A stretch of 64,000 nucleotides of DNA from Pseudomonas caspiana (GCF_002158995.1 NZ_LOHF01000026.1:31269-95268), one strand, 5' to 3'; positions 1 through 8,401 are shown, counted from the stretch's first letter. Program-made: numbers and translations. Notes: generated from the sequence alone by a model not told the origin.

Positions 1-1
1 A

Positions 2-427
2 GGGTATGACAACCCTATTCACCTGAAGATCAAAATGGGCGCGGCCCTGCGCGAAGTTGTCGGCGAGTGCTTGCGCTCCCCGATCGCCTCACCCTACTTG
101 ATTCATTACAAGCCCAAGGCTCGCCGCCGGGACTTGATCGAAGCGAAGGATCATTGGACTTCGGTCACGCCGGACTACCTAACTAAAGAGTTCAGCAAAG
201 CCAGGGATGCTGCGCATGCTTACGACCATGTGCCGGCCGGTGAGCGCCCCACTTTTCACGAGATCCGCGCATTAGGTGCTTGGCTTTACGAGCAACAGAA
301 ATTCCCGCAAGAGTACATCCAAGCACTGCTGGGGCATGCGGACGAGAAGATGACGCGGCATTATCAGGAGGGACATGACGAGAAGAAAATCGAGTACGTC
401 GAGGTGTGTGCAGAATTGGCGTTCTGA
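2..427 (+). CDS. Tyrosine recombinase/phage integrase, C-terminal part (5' end outside window)
   Basis: This reading frame is open at the window edge, so only the catalytic C-terminal part (about 141 residues) is seen. It carries the tyrosine-recombinase signature in order: HEIRALG (His-x-x-Arg), then LLGHADEKMTRHYQ with the second His and the nucleophilic Tyr. Such enzymes cut and rejoin att sites of prophages and genomic islands. The gene reads toward tRNA-Val and ends 119 bases from it, the usual arrangement for an element integrated at a tRNA 3' end. The element body should therefore lie to the left, outside the window. Family assignment is firm; the kind of element is unknown. Confidence 0.9.
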   Translation, partial: GYDNPIHLKIKMGAALREVVGECLRSPIASPYLIHYKPKARRRDLIEAKDHWTSVTPDYLTKEFSKARDAAHAYDHVPAGERPTFHEIRALGAWLYEQQKFPQEYIQALLGHADEKMTRHYQEGHDEKKIEYVEVCAELAF

Positions 428-433
428 GTGGGG

Positions 434-465
434 GTTTTGCAAAAGTTTTGCAAAAGTTTTGCAAA
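434..465. repeat. Three tandem 11-bp palindromic repeats (TTTTGCAAAA)
   Basis: The palindrome TTTTGCAAAA, preceded by G, occurs three times head to tail at an 11-base period (434-444, 445-455, 456-465; the last copy lacks the final A). It begins 7 bases after the integrase stop and sits before tRNA-Val. A spacing of about one helical turn would place bound proteins on one face of the DNA. Arm-type integrase or excisionase sites, or an operator, are inferences. Confidence 0.6.
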
Positions 466-490
466 TCCATTTTTCAAACGGGCAAAGAAA

Positions 491-516
491 AAGGGTCTAC
501 ATCTCTGTAGACCCTT
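491..516 (-). terminator. Intrinsic terminator of tRNA-Val
   Basis: A perfect 11-bp stem (AAGGGTCTACA / TGTAGACCCTT) encloses a 4-base loop. On the minus strand it is followed by a T-rich run ending in C, as expected downstream of the tRNA. On the plus strand no T run follows, so it probably does not serve the integrase gene. Confidence 0.75.
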
Positions 517-545
517 CTGTACCGGCAGCAGGACCGGATTTTGTT

Positions 546-622
546 TGGTAGGCGCGACTGGACTCGAACCAGCGACCCCCACCATGTCAAGGTGGTGCTC
601 TAACCAACTGAGCTACGCGCCT
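546..622 (-). tRNA. tRNA-Val(GAC)
   Basis: The minus strand folds into a complete 77-nt cloverleaf with encoded CCA. The acceptor stem is AGGCGCG/CGCGCCT, the D arm contains GCTCAGTTGG, the anticodon stem CCACC/GGTGG encloses loop TTGACAT, and the T arm contains GGTTCGAGTCC. The loop gives anticodon GAC, reading Val GUC codons. The 3' end faces the integrase, so it is the likely attachment site of the element on the left. Confidence 0.96.
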
Positions 623-635
623 GCTGTGGGTCGGC

Positions 636-663
636 ATTCTACGGATATTCGAATGTGTGTCAA
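636..663 (-). promoter_or_regulatory. Sigma70-type promoter of tRNA-Val
   Basis: On the minus strand TTGACA (663-658) is followed after 16 bases by TAGAAT (641-636). Transcription would begin a few bases before the mature tRNA 5' end at 622. The -35 box is a consensus match. Confidence 0.75.
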
Positions 664-808
664 CACCTTTTTTCGCGCTAACTCCATGAATATGCGAATT
701 TTTTTGCCTTCTCTGTTTTACCTCTTAGTTTCGTCACTAGCTGGTGGAGATTTTTGATCTCGGGTAGGATCGAGCCATTCGTAAAAAATATTAAACGGAG
801 GTTGAAGG

Positions 809-2092
809 ATGGCGAACACTCCTTACCCGCAGTCCTACTACGCGGCTTCGGCGAATCCAGTACCGGAGCGCCCGCAGTTACAGGGTGATGTGGAAACTGA
901 CGTTTGTATCATTGGTGCGGGCTACACAGGCCTGTCGAGCGCCCTGTTTTTGCTTGAACACGGATTCAAAGTCACAGTCCTGGAAGCCGCCAAAGTCGGC
1001 TTCGGTGCTTCCGGGCGCAACGGCGGCCAGATCGTCAACAGCTACAGCCGCGATATTGATGTCATTGAACGCTCGGTTGGTCCTGAACAGGCACAGCTAC
1101 TCGGGCAGATGGCGTTCGAAGGCGGTGCGATCATTCGCGAACGTATCGCGAAATACCAGATTCAGTGCGACTTGAAGGACGGTGGTGTGTTCGCTGCCAT
1201 CACCGACAAGCAAATGGGGCACCTGGAAGCGCAGAAACGTTTGTGGGAACGCTATGGCCATACGCAACTTGAGCTGCTCGACAAGCGTCGCATCGGTGAA
1301 ATGATCGCATCCGAGCAGTACATCGGCGGCATGCTCGACATGAGCGGCGGACATATTCACCCATTGAACCTGGCGCTGGGCGAAGCGGCCGCGGTGGAAT
1401 CGCTAGGCGGCGTCATTTATGAACAGTCGGCAGCCGTGCGGATCGAGCGTAGCGCCCATCCTGTTGTGCACACGGAATCCGGCAGGGTTAAAGCGCGCTT
1501 TGTGATCGTGGCCGGCAATGCCTATCTGGGTAATCTGGTGCCGGAGCTGGCCGCTAAATCCATGCCTTGCGGCACTCAGGTAATCACCACTGAGCCGTTG
1601 AGTGAGGAGCTGGCCAGCACGCTACTGCCTCAGGATTACTGCGTTGAGGACTGCAATTATTTGCTGGACTATTATCGACTCTCAGCCGACAAGCGCCTGA
1701 TCTTCGGTGGCGGCGTTGTTTATGGTGCACGCGACCCGGCGAATATCGAAGCAATCATTCGTCCCAAAATGCTCAAGGCTTTCCCGCAACTCAAGAACGT
1801 AAAGATTGATTACGCGTGGACCGGCAACTTCCTGCTGACCTTGTCGCGCTTACCTCAGGTCGGTCGTCTGGGTGACAACATCTATTACTCGCAGGGCTGC
1901 AGCGGTCATGGTGTGACATACACACATCTGGCCGGCAAAGTGCTTGCTGAAGCCTTGCGAGGTCAAGCCGAACGCTTCGACGCATTTGCCGGCCTGCCAC
2001 ACTACCCTTTTCCCGGTGGACAGTTGTTGCGCACTCCCCTTACAGCGTTAGGCGCTTGGTACTACAGCCTTAGAGACAAGTACGGCTTTTAA
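809..2092 (+). CDS. FAD-dependent amine oxidoreductase (PuuB/PauB-like gamma-glutamylputrescine oxidase)
   Basis: The 427-residue protein has an N-terminal dinucleotide-binding motif, VCIIGAGYTGLSSA (about residues 32-45), and the GFGASGRNGGQ segment typical of DAO-type oxidoreductases such as PuuB. These cytoplasmic flavoenzymes oxidise gamma-glutamyl polyamines or other secondary amines to aldehydes. The length matches PuuB (about 426 residues). A good ribosome site (GGAGG) precedes the ATG. No puuA, puuC or puuD homologue is adjacent, so the exact substrate cannot be fixed; Pseudomonas usually has several paralogues. The DAO family call is firm and the polyamine role likely. Confidence 0.8.
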   Translation: MANTPYPQSYYAASANPVPERPQLQGDVETDVCIIGAGYTGLSSALFLLEHGFKVTVLEAAKVGFGASGRNGGQIVNSYSRDIDVIERSVGPEQAQLLGQMAFEGGAIIRERIAKYQIQCDLKDGGVFAAITDKQMGHLEAQKRLWERYGHTQLELLDKRRIGEMIASEQYIGGMLDMSGGHIHPLNLALGEAAAVESLGGVIYEQSAAVRIERSAHPVVHTESGRVKARFVIVAGNAYLGNLVPELAAKSMPCGTQVITTEPLSEELASTLLPQDYCVEDCNYLLDYYRLSADKRLIFGGGVVYGARDPANIEAIIRPKMLKAFPQLKNVKIDYAWTGNFLLTLSRLPQVGRLGDNIYYSQGCSGHGVTYTHLAGKVLAEALRGQAERFDAFAGLPHYPFPGGQLLRTPLTALGAWYYSLRDKYGF

Positions 2093-2144
2093 TTGCAACG
2101 GCTGCCCAAGGGAGCGGCACCTGGTCTGGCGCCGCTTTATCGGA

Positions 2145-2831
2145 CTATTGTGCTTTCAGGGTTTTGAGCGCTTCGCCGGCGGCCTGCTCTTGCCCTGCTT
2201 GAGCCAGATCATTTGCTGCCTTCGACCAGCGCTGCTCATCAAGATTGGCAGGTAATTGACGCGGGTTCTGAATCAGCACCGCCCAACTACCGGCCTTTTC
2301 CCACGCGGAGCTGAAGCTGCTGAAGCTCATCAGCAAATGTCGATTCATGCCTGCGTGAAGCAATACGGTCTGCTTGTTGCGGTTATAGCCCACCAGAACG
2401 CCGTAACGTGGCTCCGTGAATACCGTGCCTTCGGCGAAACGCAGCATTACCGGATACCCCGCCGAGACCTGCGTCAGTAGCGACTGCAGCCCATCATCCA
2501 GGGGGTAAACCAGAAAACCATACTGTCGCGCCACTTGCTGCATGCTCTGCTCAAGTCGTGCCTCACCGCCTGGCAACTGAAGAGACTTATCCAGCAACCC
2601 CGGGGTTATTTGCACCCGTTGATAAGACAACATACTCGCCAGCGCGCCCGGTCCGCTTTGGTAAGCGTTGCCGCGAAAAAACGGCACATTATTCAGTTCG
2701 ACACGGTCAGGCAGACGTTTGATTTCAGGGCTCAAAGCCGAAGCACAGCCCCCGAGAGCCAGAAAAACCGCTGCGAGTACTCCCAACCGCTTCAAGCCAG
2801 CGACACGGGAAAAGAAAAATACCGGCGACAT
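2145..2831 (-). CDS. C39-like peptidase-fold lipoprotein lacking the expected catalytic Cys
   Basis: A 228-residue protein with a lipoprotein signal: a hydrophobic stretch, then lipobox LGGC with Cys29. The following domain has the layout of C39-like cysteine peptidases (PFFRGNAYQSGPGALASML around residue 50-68). The Q-x-C-G-P box of active enzymes reads Y-Q-S-G-P, with Ser59 in place of Cys. The usual His before the hydrophobic GYD-type strand appears as Tyr (RYGVLVGYN). It may be a non-catalytic binding protein in the periplasm. The tail is Ala- and Gln-rich and may be helical. Neighbours give no functional clue. Confidence 0.65.
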   Translation of the reverse strand: MSPVFFFSRVAGLKRLGVLAAVFLALGGCASALSPEIKRLPDRVELNNVPFFRGNAYQSGPGALASMLSYQRVQITPGLLDKSLQLPGGEARLEQSMQQVARQYGFLVYPLDDGLQSLLTQVSAGYPVMLRFAEGTVFTEPRYGVLVGYNRNKQTVLLHAGMNRHLLMSFSSFSSAWEKAGSWAVLIQNPRQLPANLDEQRWSKAANDLAQAGQEQAAGEALKTLKAQ

Positions 2832-3053
2832 TTTTACTCACTTCAAAAAACGCCGGACAACCCGCGGCCCGGCTCGGACAACGATAATAGGACGCACCAG
2901 GCACGGGGTATAGCCTCAATGTACAGTCTGCAGCCGTGCATAGATCAAATCGGTCATGACTGTTCGACCATTGGTCAACTAACGGAAACATGCCAGGTAC
3001 TAGACTGTCGATTATCAGGACCGCAAATGAAAAGAAGGGTCCGTGGAGGACGT

Positions 3054-3230
3054 ATGAGCCTGGAAATGACAATCGTGATGCTGATCGCCGCATGGCTGGC
3101 CGTTGCTACCGCCATGCTCTGGGGTGTGATGCGTATTTCTCGTCGTCATCATCACCATCGCAGCGTAGAACCTGCGCCGCCGAAACCAATGAAGCCGATC
3201 AAAAGCCGCCGACACGCGCCGGCCCATTGA
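3054..3230 (+). CDS. Small membrane protein with His run (58 aa)
   Basis: A 58-residue protein starts at an ATG preceded by a strong ribosome site (GTGGAGGA). Residues about 3-27 form one transmembrane helix (MTIVMLIAAWLAVATAMLWG), followed by RISRRHHHH and a basic, proline-rich cytoplasmic tail. The reading frame is open further upstream, but only this start has a ribosome site. I do not recognise a family. The helix plus basic tail resembles small inner-membrane proteins. Confidence 0.55.
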   Translation: MSLEMTIVMLIAAWLAVATAMLWGVMRISRRHHHHRSVEPAPPKPMKPIKSRRHAPAH

Positions 3231-3259
3231 GATTTCAACTGAGCACTCGTAACTGAAAA

Positions 3260-3290
3260 CGGCCGGTATGGAGGTTATCCATAACGGCCG
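3260..3290. terminator. Possible bidirectional terminator hairpin
   Basis: Between two convergent genes, CGGCCG (3260-3265) and CGGCCG (3285-3290) flank an inner ATGG/CCAT pair, giving an interrupted stem. There is no clear T run on either side, so this is a weak candidate. Confidence 0.35.
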
Positions 3291-3337
3291 CTTGCTTGTC
3301 AGATTACGTGTGAGCTTTCACTCACAATCATTGACTA

Positions 3338-4099
3338 TCAAGCCTTGGATGCCTGAGCGGCTGATTCTCTTTTGATCTTAGCCCTGCGTGCCCACATGTT
3401 CAGCACTTCAATCAAAGCCGAGAAAGCCATCGCCGCATAGATGTAGCCTTTCGGTACGTGAGCACCAAAGCCTTCCGCGATCAACGTCATACCGATCATG
3501 ATCAGGAAGCCCAGCGCCAACATCACTACGCTCGGGTTTTCATTGATGAACTTGGCCAAAGGCTCAGCAGCCACCAACATCACAATCACAGCAGATACCA
3601 CGGCGATGATCATGATCGGCAAGTGCTCAGTCATACCTACAGCGGTAATAATGCTGTCGATGGAGAACACCAGGTCGAGGACCAGAATCTGACTGATCGC
3701 CGCACCCATGCTGAGGGTGATGGTGGAGTCCAGCTTCTTCTCTTCTTCGGTCTTGATATCGACGCTATGGTGAATCTCGGTCGTAGCCTTCCAGACCAGG
3801 AACAGACCACCGGCGATCAGGATCATGTCTTTCCAGGAGAACACCTGCCCCAGAATCTCGATGACCGGCTCAGTGAGTTGCACGATCCAGGCAACGGTGC
3901 TGAGCAAGCCCAGACGCAGGAACAGCGCCATACCGATACCCAGGCGACGGGCTTTCTGCTGCTGATGGGCCGGTAGCTTATTGGTCAGGATTGAAATGAA
4001 AATCAGGTTATCGATGCCCAGTACGACCTCCATGACCACCAGGGTGGCCAAGGCGATCCAGGCTGCAGGACTTGAAGCGAGTTCTAACAGGTATTCCAT
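3338..4099 (-). CDS. TerC family integral membrane protein (YgdQ-like)
   Basis: The 253-residue protein is almost wholly hydrophobic, with about seven predicted membrane segments and the TerC family signatures VVLGIDNLIFISILT near residue 25-39 and VLDLVFSIDSIITAVG near residue 140-155. The paired acidic IDN/IDS motifs in two repeats are typical. TerC proteins are linked to metal export (manganese during exoenzyme metalation) and tellurite resistance. It lacks the CBS/CorC domains of longer relatives, which fits YgdQ. It lies just downstream of a small lipoprotein gene on the same strand (31-base gap), so the two could be cotranscribed. Confidence 0.85.
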   Translation of the reverse strand: MEYLLELASSPAAWIALATLVVMEVVLGIDNLIFISILTNKLPAHQQQKARRLGIGMALFLRLGLLSTVAWIVQLTEPVIEILGQVFSWKDMILIAGGLFLVWKATTEIHHSVDIKTEEEKKLDSTITLSMGAAISQILVLDLVFSIDSIITAVGMTEHLPIMIIAVVSAVIVMLVAAEPLAKFINENPSVVMLALGFLIMIGMTLIAEGFGAHVPKGYIYAAMAFSALIEVLNMWARRAKIKRESAAQASKA

Positions 4100-4130
4100 G
4101 TGTATTGCCCTGATTCAGTCAGTATTAAGG

Positions 4131-4367
4131 TCAGATTTCTTGCTTGCTTTCGTCGTCTTTCTTCTCAGCTTCGGGCTGCGCCATGGATAGATCCTGTTTG
4201 GCATCGTCCAGCGCTTGCGTTGCGGCCTTGTGAGTATCGTCGATAGCCTGCTTGGCAGAATCAGCAGCAGTGCTCAGCAGTTGTTTGCTGGATGTTTCAA
4301 TCTGGTCGCAACCGGTCAGAACAATGAGCGGCAAGGCCAGTAATACAGCATAAAAGGGTTTGATCAT
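4131..4367 (-). CDS. Small lipoprotein with helical Ala/Lys/Asp tail
   Basis: This 78-residue protein has a signal peptide and lipobox VLTGC (Cys near residue 20). A strongly helical, charged region follows (TAADSAKQAIDDTHKAATQ and on) and ends in a Glu/Lys-rich tail. It is probably anchored in the envelope; coiled-coil packing similar to Lpp-like proteins is an inference. A GAGG ribosome site precedes the ATG. No specific family is recognised. Confidence 0.7.
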   Translation of the reverse strand: MIKPFYAVLLALPLIVLTGCDQIETSSKQLLSTAADSAKQAIDDTHKAATQALDDAKQDLSMAQPEAEKKDDESKQEI

Positions 4368-4500
4368 CTAGAGCCTCGAAAATTTAACCGGCTAAATGTG
4401 ATGCTCCGGCGATAGGCCAGCATTCTAGAGAGGTCTGACTATCAGGAAAATTCGTATTTTTAAGCTGTATACTTCGGCAAAACCGAACTGAGACCTTTTC

Positions 4501-5403
4501 ATGCTCAACTACCGACAGCTGCATTATTTTTGGGTAGTCGCCAAGACTGGCAGCATCGTGCGCGCGTGCGACCAGTTAAACCTCACCGCTCAGACCATCA
4601 GCGGCCAGATCAGCCTGCTGGAGCAGTCGCTGGGGGTTGATCTGTTTCAACGTGTCGGTAGGCAGCTGGAGCTTACTGAAGCCGGACGCGTCACCCTGCC
4701 CTACGCCGAACAGATGTTCCAGCTTGGCAACGAGCTGGAGTCCGTGCTGCGAGCGCAACCCGATGAGCAGCAGATACTGTTCCGCGTGGGCGTCGCTGAC
4801 GTGGTGCCCAAGTCCATCGTTTACAGGCTTATCGCACCGACCATGGAGCTAAGCGAGCCCATTCGCATTACCTGCCGCGAAGACAAGCTTGAACGTCTAT
4901 TGGCCGACCTGGCGATTCAGCGGCTGGATCTGGTGATCTCCGACAGCCCGATGCCTTCACACCTCGACATCAAGGGCTATAGCCAGAAGCTCGGCGAATG
5001 CGGGATCAGTTTTTTTGCTACAGCAGAGCTTTTCGAACGCTATGGACAGGATTTCCCCTTCGGCATGCAGGGCGCGCCTCTACTGATTCCCGGACAGGAA
5101 ACCGTGGTGCGCAGTCGACTGATGCGCTGGTTTGCAGAGTTGAAAATCCAGCCGCGGATCGTCGGGGAGTTTGATGACAGTGCGCTGATGAAGGCTTTCG
5201 GCAAATCGGGCAGCGGGATATTCGTCGCGCCGAGCGTGATCGCCGATGAAGTACAGGCGCAGTACGGTGTGCGGCTACTCGGCCAGACAGATGCCGTGAC
5301 CGAGTCGTTTTACGCCATTTCAGTGGAGCGCAAGGTCAAGCACCCTGGCATCGTTGCGATTACCGAAGGTGCCCGACAGAAGCTGTTTACCGACGCAGCT
5401 TAG
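4501..5403 (+). CDS. nhaR: LysR-type transcriptional activator NhaR
   Basis: A 300-residue LysR regulator. The winged helix lies at about residues 4-63 (LNYRQLHYFWVVAKTGSIVR, then DQLNLTAQTISGQISLLEQ), followed by a substrate-binding domain. The N-terminus beginning MLNYRQLHYFW and the effector domain match NhaR, which activates sodium/proton antiporter genes in response to Na+. No nhaA is adjacent, so its targets lie elsewhere. It diverges from the small lipoprotein gene, with a 133-base gap likely holding both promoters. Confidence 0.82.
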   Translation: MLNYRQLHYFWVVAKTGSIVRACDQLNLTAQTISGQISLLEQSLGVDLFQRVGRQLELTEAGRVTLPYAEQMFQLGNELESVLRAQPDEQQILFRVGVADVVPKSIVYRLIAPTMELSEPIRITCREDKLERLLADLAIQRLDLVISDSPMPSHLDIKGYSQKLGECGISFFATAELFERYGQDFPFGMQGAPLLIPGQETVVRSRLMRWFAELKIQPRIVGEFDDSALMKAFGKSGSGIFVAPSVIADEVQAQYGVRLLGQTDAVTESFYAISVERKVKHPGIVAITEGARQKLFTDAA

Positions 5404-5427
5404 GCACGCGAGAGCTTATCCAGCGCC

Positions 5428-5937
5428 TTAGACAGTGCCCATGAAGTCACGCTTGCCGATTTCGATGCCATTGTGACGCAGCAGGTCGTATGCGGTAGTC
5501 ACATGGAAGAAGAACTGCGGCAAGCTGTAGCTCAACAGGTAGGTCTGACCGGTAAAACGCTTTTCTTTAGGGGTACCCGGGCGAAGGATGATTTCAATTT
5601 CTTCGTTGCCGTCGATCTGCTCTGGCTTGATGCTGCCGATGAAGGCCAGAGTCTTGGCCAACAGGGCCTGCAACTCCGCAAAGCTGGTTTCAGTGTCGTC
5701 ATACTTCGGCATCTCAACCTGAGCCAGACGCGCTGATGCGCCCTTGGCGAAGTCCACGGCGATCTGGACCTGACGAGTAAAATTCAGCATATCCGGATAC
5801 AGACGTGCCTGTAGCAAGGCTTCAGGCTGGATATTTTTCTCTGTGGCATGAGCTTCAGCCTTGGTCAGGATCTGACTCAACGCGTTAAGCATTTGCTGGA
5901 AAACCGGAACGGAAGCGGAGTACAGGGAAATGGTCAT
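5428..5937 (-). CDS. DUF1993 family protein
   Basis: The 169-residue cytoplasmic protein has the pattern of DUF1993: MTISLYSASVPVFQQMLNAL at the start, LLQARLYPDMLNFTRQVQIA at about residues 41-60, and FFFHVTTAYDLLRHNG near the end. This family has a DinB-like four-helix fold and no settled function. The gene is convergent with nhaR, with 24 bases between stops. An AAGGA ribosome site precedes the ATG. Confidence 0.85.
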   Translation of the reverse strand: MTISLYSASVPVFQQMLNALSQILTKAEAHATEKNIQPEALLQARLYPDMLNFTRQVQIAVDFAKGASARLAQVEMPKYDDTETSFAELQALLAKTLAFIGSIKPEQIDGNEEIEIILRPGTPKEKRFTGQTYLLSYSLPQFFFHVTTAYDLLRHNGIEIGKRDFMGTV

Positions 5938-6090
5938 GACAGGTCCTTAAAAGAAAGTGCCTGATTATAGGCACGTGCAGCTAACCACGCTGGCTGTTTT
6001 CACATCTCACGCAGCGCCTGATGGTTGCTGCTGGAAATATTGTTCGGCACGCCCTAGTCTGGGCGCCCGCCATCGCCTACGGAAAGAGCC

Positions 6091-6756
6091 ATGTCAACAG
6101 AACAGTCCTCAAGCAGTCCCTCAGAACAACCCGATGCGTTGAACCTTGGCAGCACTGAAGTACGCATTTTAGGCTGCCTGATCGAAAAGCAGGCCACCAG
6201 TCCGGAAACGTATCCGCTGACACTCAACGCGCTGGTCACCGCATGCAATCAGAAAACCAGCCGCGACCCGGTAATGAACCTCAACCCCGGTGCGGTTGGC
6301 CAAAGCCTGCGTGCACTTGAAGGCCGCGGCCTGGTTCGCCTGGTCATGGGTAGCCGCGCTGATCGCTGGGAACAGCGCGTCGAAAAAACGCTGGAATTAG
6401 TGCCTGCGCAAGTCATCCTGACCGGCCTTCTGTTGCTACGCGGACCGCAAACAGTCAACGAATTGCTGACCCGTAGCAATCGGATGCATGACTTTGAAGA
6501 CACCGAGCAGGTGATTCATCAACTGGAGCGGCTAATCGCCAGAGGCCTGGCGATTCTATTGCCCCGCCAGTCAGGCCAGCGTGAAGATCGCTATATGCAT
6601 ACGCTAGGCAATGCGGATGACCTGGAGGAAATCATCGCGACCCGGCAAAGCCAGCCCGAACGCTCATCGTCTGGGAGTGCAGCGTCGGCGGAGCGCATGG
6701 ACGAACTTGAAGCCCGCATCGCCGCACTCGAAGAGCGCCTGTCCAAACTCGAGTAG
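6091..6756 (+). CDS. yceH: YceH (DUF480) family protein
   Basis: This 221-residue protein matches YceH/DUF480, a tandem winged-helix protein. It has EVRILGCLIEKQATSPETYP near residue 26, CNQKTSRDPVMNL, and RALEGRGLVRLV. The C-terminus is a short coiled coil (ELEARIAALEERLSKLE). Function is unproven; a nucleic-acid-binding or regulatory role is inferred from the fold. It is convergent with the dehydrogenase-like gene that follows (41 bases apart). Confidence 0.88.
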   Translation: MSTEQSSSSPSEQPDALNLGSTEVRILGCLIEKQATSPETYPLTLNALVTACNQKTSRDPVMNLNPGAVGQSLRALEGRGLVRLVMGSRADRWEQRVEKTLELVPAQVILTGLLLLRGPQTVNELLTRSNRMHDFEDTEQVIHQLERLIARGLAILLPRQSGQREDRYMHTLGNADDLEEIIATRQSQPERSSSGSAASAERMDELEARIAALEERLSKLE

Positions 6757-6797
6757 TCGCTGGCAGATCATCGATCAACAGGGGCGGAATACCGGTC

Positions 6798-7613
6798 TCA
6801 TCCTGCCCGGGCAAACGTAGCTGCCTGCTGAAACTGCTCTGCGCTCGGACGTATGCCGGTGTACAACACGAATTGCTCCAGTGCCTGGATCGCTGCCACC
6901 TCGTCGCCACTGATGATGCGCTTATTGCGAGCCCGGGCCGCCTCAATCAGCGGCGTATTTGCTGGACTGGCGACGACGTCGAATACGGTGTCTGCCGCCT
7001 CGATAGCATCCAGACTGAATGCCAACTCGTCAGCCTGATCTCCGGTCATGCCCAGCGGGGTGACATTGACGAGTAGCGGCGGCCGTTCTTTATCCAGCTC
7101 CGCCTGCCAGCGCATACCACAAGACTGCGCCAATGCGCGGCCTGTGCGTTCATTACGGGCGATAATCAACCCATCGGTAAAACCTGAATCACGCATGGCG
7201 AAAGCAACAGCCTTAGCCATGCCGCCGCTGCCGCGCACGGCAAATGCAGTCCGTGGAACAGCCCGGCTGCCCATCAACTGGGCGACAGCGATGTAATCGG
7301 TGTTGTAGGCCTTCAAATGGCCTGCGGTATTGACGATGGTGTTGATCGACGCAATGGCGGCCGCAGAGGGATCCATTTCGTCAATCAGAGGAATGCTTGC
7401 TTCCTTGAACGGCATGGATACAGCACAACCCCGAATGCCCAATGATCGCATTCCTGCTATGGCGGCTGGCAGGTCCGAAGGGCTGAAAGCTTTGTAGTAA
7501 TAGTTGAGCGCTAACTGCTGATACAGATGGTTATGGAAACGTACACCGAAGTTACCCGGCCTTGCAGCGAGCGACATGCACAGAATGGTTTCCTTGTCAG
7601 GGCTCATGGGCAT
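6798..7613 (-). CDS. Shikimate dehydrogenase-like NAD(P) oxidoreductase
   Basis: The 271-residue protein has the two-domain AroE plan. The substrate domain includes AVSMPFKEASIPLID (the Lys corresponds to the AroE catalytic Lys) and NTDYIA. A nucleotide domain follows with GSGGMAKAVAFAM, where the usual GAGG reads GSGG, and later NVTPLGM. It resembles the HI0607/SDH-like class, which has very weak shikimate activity, rather than the biosynthetic AroE. It is a single gene with an AGGAGAA ribosome site and no aromatic pathway neighbours, so its physiological substrate is unknown. Confidence 0.75.
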   Translation of the reverse strand: MPMSPDKETILCMSLAARPGNFGVRFHNHLYQQLALNYYYKAFSPSDLPAAIAGMRSLGIRGCAVSMPFKEASIPLIDEMDPSAAAIASINTIVNTAGHLKAYNTDYIAVAQLMGSRAVPRTAFAVRGSGGMAKAVAFAMRDSGFTDGLIIARNERTGRALAQSCGMRWQAELDKERPPLLVNVTPLGMTGDQADELAFSLDAIEAADTVFDVVASPANTPLIEAARARNKRIISGDEVAAIQALEQFVLYTGIRPSAEQFQQAATFARAG

Positions 7614-7844
7614 GTTGGTTTCTCCTGAACGGTATTGGTAAAAGCTTCAATGGAAGGCGTACTATTAGCACCGCAATACGGCGTGATGAAACTCGCCCTG
7701 CACCTGATACAAAATCTACCTTACACAAAATTTACTTAGCGGCTTCGCAGTTTTTCCGCAAAGCGCTGTCTGAAGAGTTATCCCGTGGCAGTGCTTGAGA
7801 GTAATGCAGGCTCGCGACAACGGGTTGAAAGTCGAGGAACAGTC

Positions 7845-8210
7845 ATGATTCGTCAAATCCCCAAGGTTGCCTTGTTGTTAGCTGCTCTGGCCATGGCCGG
7901 CCAGGCAAACGCTCATGGTGGCGGTGGTGGCTGGGCAGGCCCTGCTGTTGTGGGTGCAATTGTGGGTGGTGTTGTTGGCGCGGCGGTTTCGTCCGGTCGC
8001 GACAGAACGGTCTATGTCGAACAGCAACCCGTGTATGTGCAGCAGCCAGTCTATGTTCAGGCGCCGCCGCAGCCGGTCTACTATCAGCCGGTTTATCAGG
8101 TTGTTTCGCCACCGCCAGTGCGTGTCTATGGTCCGCCACGTGGCTATTACGGCCCACCACCGGGTTACTACGGCCCACCTCGCGGCTATTACGATCGCGG
8201 CCGCTGGTAA
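7845..8210 (+). CDS. Secreted glycine-zipper protein with Tyr/Pro repeats
   Basis: A 121-residue protein starts at ATG 7845 with ribosome site GAGGAA; the frame extends upstream but without such a site. A signal peptide (MIRQIPKVALLLAALAMAGQ, cleavage near ANA-HG) is followed by a glycine zipper (VVGAIVGGVVGAAV). Then come low-complexity PVYVQQ units and three GPPRGYYGPP-like repeats ending in RGRW. Glycine zippers usually insert in or associate with membranes, so this is probably a periplasmic or outer-membrane-associated protein. It ends just before a clear terminator and is a monocistronic unit. Confidence 0.7.
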   Translation: MIRQIPKVALLLAALAMAGQANAHGGGGGWAGPAVVGAIVGGVVGAAVSSGRDRTVYVEQQPVYVQQPVYVQAPPQPVYYQPVYQVVSPPPVRVYGPPRGYYGPPPGYYGPPRGYYDRGRW

Positions 8211-8222
8211 TTATTAATAATC

Positions 8223-8251
8223 AGCCCTGCCTTACCGGCGGGGCTTTTTTT
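8223..8251 (+). terminator. Intrinsic terminator of the glycine-zipper gene
   Basis: The stem AGCCC-t-GCC / GGC-g-GGGCT has a 5-base loop and is followed by a run of seven T, 12 bases after the stop codon. Confidence 0.85.
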
Positions 8252-8401
8252 CACCTGTCGATTAACTATCCCCAACATCAAGACTCAAGATTGGTTTGAA
8301 AAAGACGATAGCCTGCTAACAGTCAACTCTCGACCTGCGGGTCAAATGGGGCCCGCCTCAACGCAATGGCCCTGGTTACTCAGAATAATAAGGAATTCAA
8401 T

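Noticed and set aside
434..465. Tandem TTTTGCAAAA repeats as a CRISPR array
   Set aside because: Repeats are only 11 bp, directly adjacent and without spacers; no cas genes are present.
2535..3230. 231-codon plus-strand frame starting inside the C39-like gene
   Set aside because: Its first two-thirds are antisense or intergenic; only the last 58 codons from ATG 3054 have a ribosome site and helix.
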